A DNA stretch of 64,000 nucleotides, taken from contig WACJ01000131.1 of assembly GCA_008973525.1 (NCBI GenBank), positions 682,001-746,000 of the forward strand, given 5' to 3'. Made by a program: the position numbers and the translations under genes. This DNA is from Stenopsyche tienmushanensis (taxonomy: Eukaryota; Arthropoda; Insecta; Trichoptera; Stenopsychidae). The notes under the pieces were generated by a model. That model saw only the letters and a list, made by a program, of their open reading frames with translations. It had not been told where the DNA came from and ran no database searches. Positions 57,626-64,000 of this stretch are shown piece after piece; positions within the stretch are counted from its first letter, which is position 1, and every line of letters begins with the position of its first letter.

Positions 57626-57981
57626 ATGTCATCCGACAATGTCAGCATTGTTTCCGACTTGTCCGCAGAATTGTTGGAGATGTTTTTGTGAGTCTATTCG
57701 GGTGGACAAGCCGAATGCGCCTCCACAACAATGGGGAATCGGTGAAATTACGTTCGAGAGACCGATTATTCGGTGTCTGAAGCGGACAATCTCGCGTTTA
57801 ATTGTTGCCAAAGTGGTCGGAAAATCGAGGATAAAATTAAAAAATATAGTGCAAGATACAATGCGGAAAGCGACTTAATATAAAAAGCAGACATTGGCTT
57901 AGGATTTATGCGGGGATTACCCATTTGGCTAAATTAAGTTTATTCGATCAGGAATATTTTTGGGTAGGAGAGAATCCATTG
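57626..57981 (+). CDS. Start of an unrecognised gene (two exons)
   Basis: Exon 1 57626..57687: ATG in context CACAA-ATG reads MSSDNVSIVSDLSAELLEMF and ends at donor TT|GTGAGT (phase 2). Exon 2 57903..57981 starts after CATTGGCTTAG, restores the codon (TT+G) and reads IYAGITHLAKLSLFDQEYFW then VGENPL to a second consensus donor TTG|GTGAGT (phase 0). The intron is 215 bp. The phases match and the frame stays open, a good sign. A CpG-richer stretch precedes the ATG. The product is not recognised; later exons are not identified. Confidence 0.6.
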
Positions 57982-58084
57982 GTGAGTGAAGTATTTTTAA
58001 AAATGTATTTTGATCTTCTAAATTTGTGCATACTGAAAAAATCATTTCCACGGTTTGAATTTGAATCCGATCCTTTTATACCAC

Positions 58085-58230
58085 TTATATTTATATACAA
58101 GCTTCATACATGCTGCGATGATCCTGACAGATAAGTGGATTTGTACGTATGATAAATAGGCGGGACACAACTAACATAGCATCTATGTTTATGATGATTT
58201 AAAATTAGCTCACTGCTCAAAGTGCTAATA
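58085..58230. repeat. Dispersed repeat, copy c
   Basis: TACAAGCTTCATACATGCTG, GATAAGTGGATTTGTACG and ATAGCATCTATGTTTATGA, as at 39195..39370. Confidence 0.6.
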
Positions 58231-58234
58231 AGAG

Positions 58235-59960
58235 TCCTGGAACTCATCCACAATGTCCTTAATGGGTTAATCAAATCAATATTAACACGTTGTCTTTTTC
58301 GTGAAACTTTCGGAACAATCAATATTTAGTTGCCTTTATGTATTGTTTCCAATATCTCAATAAGCTTTTCAAGGCTTCGGCTTAATTGACATTTCGTGTA
58401 TCCAAACATCTTTGATTTTGGTTATTTGACGATATATAGTTGTGTATTTGCAATTTTGTCATTGAGAACGACCCAAATTTTATCAAAATCAAGACATAAA
58501 AAAACTGACGTCCTTCTTCAAGAATCCTTGTAGTTCCAGCTTGTTAGCATGAATGTCATTGCATTGCAAAAATGTCACAATAGACTAACGATTCTATGCG
58601 AACAATCTTATCAATTATTGGCATTAGTCATCTGAAATGATAGATTTATTATTTGAATTCTATATAATATTTCATCATACGCCTTGGTTATGTCCTTTTG
58701 ATGAGTTCTCTTTGTTCGCGTATTGCCTAGGACGTTTATTATGGCATGATTCATTTTTTTGTCTATGAGAATTGTTTTTATCGCGCCATGTATGAAGAAC
58801 ATTTTAACACTTTCGTGTCCGGTGGTGCATATGTTGCATCATCGCGGGTTCGACCATTGACGGCCGCTTGATGCCACATACGCTGTATCAGTTCGTGCGG
58901 CATCCAGTGATTCACTTTGCCCATAGCCAACGCAGCTCGATGCACCAATCTAAATGATGGTATTTATCTGTATATATGTACCATGGCTAAAGCTGTTCTA
59001 TATTTCTGAACAAATAAAATAAATAAATATCAGTGTGGTTGTGTCAAATATGAGTTTGGTTAACGTCGATTTTGAGGGCTACATTTTTTAGAATGCCACT
59101 TGTGCAAACACCAAAACAGATCCAGTCGTACCGAACAATTGATGTGCTTAGCATAAAAAACATAGTAAAACCAAAGCACGGATTCATTTGTAACGTGTTT
59201 TGAAAACATATGAGCTGACCGATAACAAGAATGTTGTTTTTGAACATCTTATCGAATAAAAATTATTCTTAATGCTTCCACATCCGAATATTTCAAGGGC
59301 ACTGTTGCAAGACGATGATAAATTCTGATGAAAATCTGAAGATATTGCACACATTAGAGTTCATATGCATTTGAATTTAAAAAAACTATCTGCTAAAACA
59401 CGAACTAAAACTCGCAAAATTCCAAATTTTCAGACAAATTATTTATTTCCATCGCTGCAGATGAATACTTATATACTATAATACTTTGATGTGATTCGTA
59501 ATTATATTACCGAGGAATACAAAAAATCTGAAGCCCGTATCTATTATATTTCATATCGATATTCCCATTATTAGAGTCGATGTGTAGTAAATACATCACC
59601 GGTAGGGATAGGTTAATATAACATGGTTCCAGGCCACCGCTCTCTGGATCTTTCGGCGGTTTGCCCCGTCGCATTGTCTGCCCGCTGCCATTTCGGAAGC
59701 ACTTTTATCATAGCATATCATAAATTTGAAGGCTCACCATATGGTAAATCATAACGTCGCTCTGCAGACGAGCGATTTATCGCTATCGTGTCTACGTTTC
59801 ACGTTTGTATCTTCATATATGAGCACCATTAAACATCCCATTGTCTCTGAGGATTTATAAAAGCGCATAAATTTTATTTTGCCTCGTTAATAATGATCTC
59901 TTCTAGAAATGCATTCGGTTTGATCCGGTTCATAATCTCTGCTATGTACCGTTGTCGTTG
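58235..59960. other. No gene seen
   Basis: AT-rich with no supported exon or recognised repeat. Confidence 0.4.
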
Positions 59961-59973
59961 GTATTTATTGTAC

Positions 59974-60159
59974 CTGTGGTAAAAATTGCCAGACTAGATT
60001 ATCTATTTGTGTTTGGATTGTTAACTGCTGTGTGATTGTTGGAATAGAACGGAGGGTAACGGGGGTTTCCCGGCTTTTCGTCGACTCCCCCATCGTTCTG
60101 CGTCCGTTGTTTGTGTCGTTTGGCGGTATTTTTAAACAACATGTCGATTGCGTGGGCAT
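59974..60159 (-). CDS. Possible exon, weak
   Basis: A - strand frame, open from at least 60159, runs 62 codons to a CCACAG|GTACAA donor. It is Thr/Gln-rich (TITQQLTIQTQIDNLVWQF near the end). The frame extends upstream to a possible acceptor at about 60225. On the + strand MSIAWAWSELD at 60141 is an alternative start with a weaker donor. The region is CpG-richer than average. Confidence 0.3.
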
Positions 60160-60229
60160 GGTCAGAATTAGATCGGCGACCGCGACCGGGGCCAGCAGCC
60201 GAAACCGGTAATCTGATTGTGGTTAATTA

Positions 60230-61330
60230 AATCCGCAAATGCGATTAGTCGACACTAAGTCCAATTTGGTCCATTCCGGTCGATGAGGTAGATATTTTTG
60301 AAATTGGCGACATTTGCGATAGTGCTCCGCGGTCGTAGACATTCACTTTTGGAGCATGAGCCTCCGCAATTACAACTGTATGATGGCCGTTATGGTACAT
60401 CATACACCGTGTCTGCAAAAGGCAACTTTCTAATGTCAATTGCCTTATGTAGTATAAAGTTGCACGACTATAACAAAGCTAAATATCACATAAAACTGCA
60501 TGGTGTTTAGCAACCTATTTGAGATTTATGCCGGAGCCGATAACGTCGCATAGTTAAAAGCGATAAAGAGGTACGCAATCTTGGGATTGGCTTTTGAAGT
60601 GGATGTCTAAAAGTTCAAATGGGCCGCTTAGTAATATTAACACATTTTATGTGGGGCCCTGTTTAAACGATGATTACACGTGTAGCGAGCATCACCGCGT
60701 CGTGCGACACAGCATTTTCGCGTAGGATTTGACACATTTTTTACATTTGTTTGCCTTTGTCCCTTGAAATAAACAGGACCACAGTGCGCCAAGGACTAAG
60801 ATCCAAGATTTCCGCTAAAGACTTGCTAAAGTAAAGTATTTTATGATTTGAATTCTTTCCTATGGCCGCATAATTGACGCACAAACGCCTTCAAAATAAT
60901 TAACCGATATGATTTACATGCTTATCTGACACTGGACGCTTTGTGGAAGTTAAAAATGGTAAATGTCGCCGATCAATTACCGTCCATTATTTTTTATTGC
61001 CTTGACGCAAACTTTGCGCACTTTCCGCCAAATTTACATAGTGTGATTTGGAAAAATAAAGGTGCGCCCAAAGGGTTAAAGCGTTCATGCGAACTTCGCA
61101 TGCCGAACATTTGGGGCTTTGATAATTCAGACCGACAAAATAATCATACTCGGAGCAGATCAATCCGGATTTATATTTCTATTGGCAACGTTATCGTCCA
61201 TTGTGTCGATGGCAGTAAGCTTAAAAGATCAACAAACATCAATCATCGAGAATTTATAGTCACCTAGATATACATATTCATGTCGACAATAAATTTTGCT
61301 TATATCATAATAGATAGACTGTAAGATAAA
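60230..61330. other. No gene seen
   Basis: Several short frames on both strands but no splice or start support. Confidence 0.35.
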
Positions 61331-61339
61331 CAGATAGGG

Positions 61340-61560
61340 GGCTAACCAGGCCACTGACAACGCATGCCGCCATTTCCGTTTGTGCTGAGCCTCCTCCCTC
61401 CAATTATCCAGGCCCAGACGTGTGGCGTCTACCTGTCTATCCCAGCGTAGACGAGGTCTTCCGACGGGTCTGTTGCCATTCAGTCTCGAATCTAATTTGG
61501 CACATGGGACTCTGTGAGTCCAATGAAGGCAGCGGGCTCAAACGAAGTTGCTAATTTCGC
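61340..61560 (-). mobile_element. Non-LTR retrotransposon 3' tail fragment
   Basis: CTGAGCCTCCTCCCTCCAAT, GTAGACGAGGTCTTCCGACG and GGGACTCTGT match the tail of the element at 43505..44215, including the part encoding 'GRPRL'. Confidence 0.65.
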
Positions 61561-61584
61561 CGTACATGAATGACTTTTTTACGT

Positions 61585-61695
61585 CACGAAAAGTGAAACT
61601 TTAAATGACAGTTGGTCGGAAATTGAGATAAAATCGTTCGTAGTATTATACTACACCAGTAGCCAGTCTATTTTATTATGTATTAATAATTATTT
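61585..61695. repeat. Dispersed repeat, partial
   Basis: AAAATCGTTCGTAG, CCAGTAGCCAGTCTATTTTA, related to 28035..28230. Confidence 0.45.
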
Positions 61696-61839
61696 GAAAA
61701 GAAAAAACAGTACGTGGTTTATTGCTTCAGGTCACGTGTAGCGCGAGCCGAAAAGCTGGGATCCAAAAGAATATGCACACTCGCTCTCGTCTCGAAGACC
61801 GACTTAACCACCGTATTGCGCGCGCATCCTTTCTCTCCA

Positions 61840-62040
61840 CGTCCTCGCAGCTCAAACTTCATTTCACCAGACCAATATGCGCCAACATGGTGCATCCATG
61901 CAATATTTTTCCTATGCCGGTGTTATTCCCGCAAGTGTAAACAGTAAGTTGACAAAGTTTTATCGCAATCGGATGAACGGCATGACAACGCATTACATAC
62001 GAACAAACAAATATTAATTTTTTATCGAAAATATTAATAC
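61840..62040 (-). repeat. Helitron-like terminal repeat
   Basis: Reverse complement of the 25168..25400 unit, from AAACTTCATTTCACCAGAC to the AACAAACAAATATTAATTTT end. This is the best match for the longer form of the family. Confidence 0.55.
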
Positions 62041-62044
62041 ATTT

Positions 62045-62830
62045 TTTCACAGAAAGTTTATGCTTACAAATTTTTTACATCAGTGCTTCCCAAACTCGTT
62101 CGTTTGACATCAAGTGAATGAATGGAAGTCATAAGTATCTGAAAGCCGACACTCAGATTAGATTTGGTTTCACCGATTCAAGGGCGGCCGAATTTAACTC
62201 GACAAAAATACGCAATGTTTTCTATAACGATTTTTTACTGTGTATAAAACATATCTTACACTCGAAATCTGTTAATCGATCATTCCTATCGAGTGTGCTA
62301 TTATTTATGCAGCTAATCGATGGTGCGCTATCTTTTCCTGTGACATAACTGTCCACAAATGGTTCAGTGCGAATTTGAAAGGTTTTAGCGACGTAATCCA
62401 ATTTCGGTCGGCCTCGTCGCCGGCTTAAAGATCGAGCTTTTCGCTTACATCCACATTATTTAGAGCCATAGGTTAATTGTTGAAAGTGATTGTGTTGGAT
62501 CAAGTTTGGAAGATTAAACGGCAGCCCAAGAGCTGCGCCCTTGGCGACGAACAATCATCGACGTGGCGAAGAATTGTACGCCGTGTCTTTTGACGTATTG
62601 TGAGGTGATACGTGATATTCAACAATGGTTGCCACAATAAGGTGTGACATTAAATTTTCGACCTCATTGTGGCGAAATGGAAACAAAACGACTGTGAAGG
62701 TCGACTAAAAATAAAGGTTGAAATTAAAAATGCATACTAAAATAGAATACTATTCGTCAACCCTACCGGCTTTACTCTTTAGTAGCCAACGCTTTCTTAA
62801 CTCGGTTTGTTAAATAGACATTTTTTGAAC
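62045..62830. other. No gene seen
   Basis: Includes a CpG-richer stretch at about 62395-62600 without a coding frame. Confidence 0.35.
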
Positions 62831-62836
62831 TTCGAG

Positions 62837-63083
62837 GACGTTTTCCCGAATCGCAAGTCTTGGATTTGGAAGCGCATCCGTTGTGAATACCTTGCGAGAT
62901 GAAAAGACAACAGTGTCTTCAGACGATGGAAAACAGGATATGAACAAATGTACCGTCGGAAATGGTGTTTCTTCGACTTCCCATGTCGCTTTGAATGAGA
63001 TTTCATCTCGCATTGAGAAACATCATCCAAAAACATTCGAATCCCATCTGAAATCAAATCTGCTTTATAGAGAATTTATATAG
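62837..63083 (+). CDS. Possible terminal exon, unrecognised
   Basis: After a possible acceptor TTTTTTGAACTTCGAG, 82 codons are open to TAG at 63081..63083: TFSRIASLGFGSASVVNTL near the start, then a hydrophilic Ser/Asp/Asn-rich part, ending KSNLLYREFI. An ATTAAA lies about 45 bp after the stop. The composition is protein-like but the acceptor is not ideal and no upstream exon is identified. Confidence 0.35.
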
Positions 63084-63104
63084 AAATATATTTATATAAT
63101 GGAC

Positions 63105-63480
63105 TGTCCAGTACGGAATGTCGTTTATTAAAGTATAGCACTAAATTCAAACAAAAATTTAATTCCATCGATACAATGTATTCTCCTTCAGTAGATACAA
63201 CCTTTTCTCATCTATTTCTCAGACATTTCTGACTGGACAATCTAATATTAGGGGATACCGAACGAAAATTTCGTTTTTACTTACATACTCGTGAAATTAT
63301 GTAATAATCTAAATAAATGGCAATCAGATGGAGCAAGATCCGGTGAATATTGTGTATTAAGCATCGAAGCAAAGACTTTCGACGCTTAATGGGTTGCAGT
63401 ACAACTCCAATGCCAGGCAACATTAATCATATGTAGATCTCATGTTATATTGCCTTGTTTTACATGTTGGACAAACAGTT
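63105..63480 (-). mobile_element. Mariner-like transposase C-terminal relic
   Basis: The - strand reads NTQYSPDLAPSDCHLFRLLH and, after shifts, EKVVSTEGEYIV, matching the last third of mariner-type transposases. The part further right (63490-63880) has open frames on both strands that I could not assign. Confidence 0.65.
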
Positions 63481-64000
63481 TGGGGTCAGATTAACCCGCG
63501 CGTTTTGTCTTACAATGATCGTAAGTGTACTCATCTGCATGTGGTTGAAAATAATATGCAACTTTGTCCCTGGTCACACATTTCCGCATTTTGTCATCTT
63601 CCGTCGGCGTTGTGGGTGGGTCTCGTTTGTCCGAACACCTCGCGACCTTCCCAAGAATGTTCTTGGCTTTCGCAAGCTCTTTCCGCAAAAAAACCAAATT
63701 TCGCCCAGTCATCGTGGCTTTTTTGTATGGGTATCGCCTGACACCGATTGTACTGTTAGTTCTGATTTCATTTTCCACGCCGTGGACCTTTAATATTCGG
63801 CGCCCAGGTTCTTGCGCCTTTACGACCCATTGTCGAAAAAGGCGGACAACAAAAAAATTGTATCGCCATGACCTTTTTTGACCCTCCTCCGGTACCGTGG
63901 AATTTGAGAAAATCGTTACGGATGAATAATGGAAAATTACTTTGGGAAGTTCCGCGAGTTAATGGGTCGGTAATGAAGAGTGTTTTCGTTTATCGCCCGG

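Noticed and set aside
58840..58860. GGGTTCGACC resembling a tRNA T-loop
   Set aside because: No A box, anticodon arm or acceptor stem can be paired around it; no tRNA found in the window.
63491..63881. Overlapping frames of 95-112 codons on both strands
   Set aside because: They lie beside a mariner relic and do not align to its transposase in my reading; without a search I cannot tell gene from chance.

Overview
The window looks like an AT-rich piece of an animal nuclear genome, most likely an insect. The reasons are spliced exons with GT..AG introns (several only 60-80 bp), many decayed mariner, pogo, hAT and R1/Jockey-type elements, and no operons, ribosome binding sites or prokaryotic gene packing. 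I cannot name the order or species. Most of the 64 kb is intronic or intergenic and repeat-derived. Only about 4 kb is convincing coding sequence.

Left end (1-11.8 kb): three paralogous genes that I do not recognise. Paralogue A is on the + strand and runs off the left edge. Paralogues B and C are on the - strand. All three end in the same module: a C2H2 finger, an invariant HGVEPDW linker and a second finger with a C-X2-C-X15-H-X-C pattern. Upstream they share a WKGW-like segment, an LLNWP(Y/F) block and a YPY(V/M)RYL block. I rebuilt paralogue B as three exons (about 569 aa) and paralogue C as two exons (about 509 aa) from splice signals and matching phases. B's introns are filled with mariner, R1-like LINE and pogo debris. 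This cluster is the best candidate for an undescribed gene family here.

Right of 12 kb the sequence is mostly repeats with isolated exons of larger genes. Candidate start exons lie at 21.9 kb (-), 24.5 kb (+, followed by a 30-nt exon), 45.35 kb (+), 52.57 kb (+, CpG-rich promoter) and 57.63 kb (+, with a phase-matched second exon). Candidate end exons lie at 35.2 kb (-), 48.8-49.3 kb (-, frame conflict) and 62.8 kb (+). None can be named.

Repeats: (1) an R1/Jockey-like LINE 3' segment in a dozen copies; (2) a hAT-type non-autonomous family (best copy 56743..57296, with a perfect 8-bp target duplication) that carries a piece of that LINE; (3) two pogo/Tigger-like elements (50995..51760, 54561..54903); (4) a long-inverted-repeat MITE in two copies inside a larger duplicated segment (32.2-33.2 kb and 55.8-56.7 kb); (5) mariner transposase relics in about nine places; (6) Helitron-like terminal repeats; (7) a second non-LTR reverse transcriptase fragment (43.5-44.2 kb). 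No rRNA, tRNA or CRISPR array was seen. All calls are by eye, with no database search.
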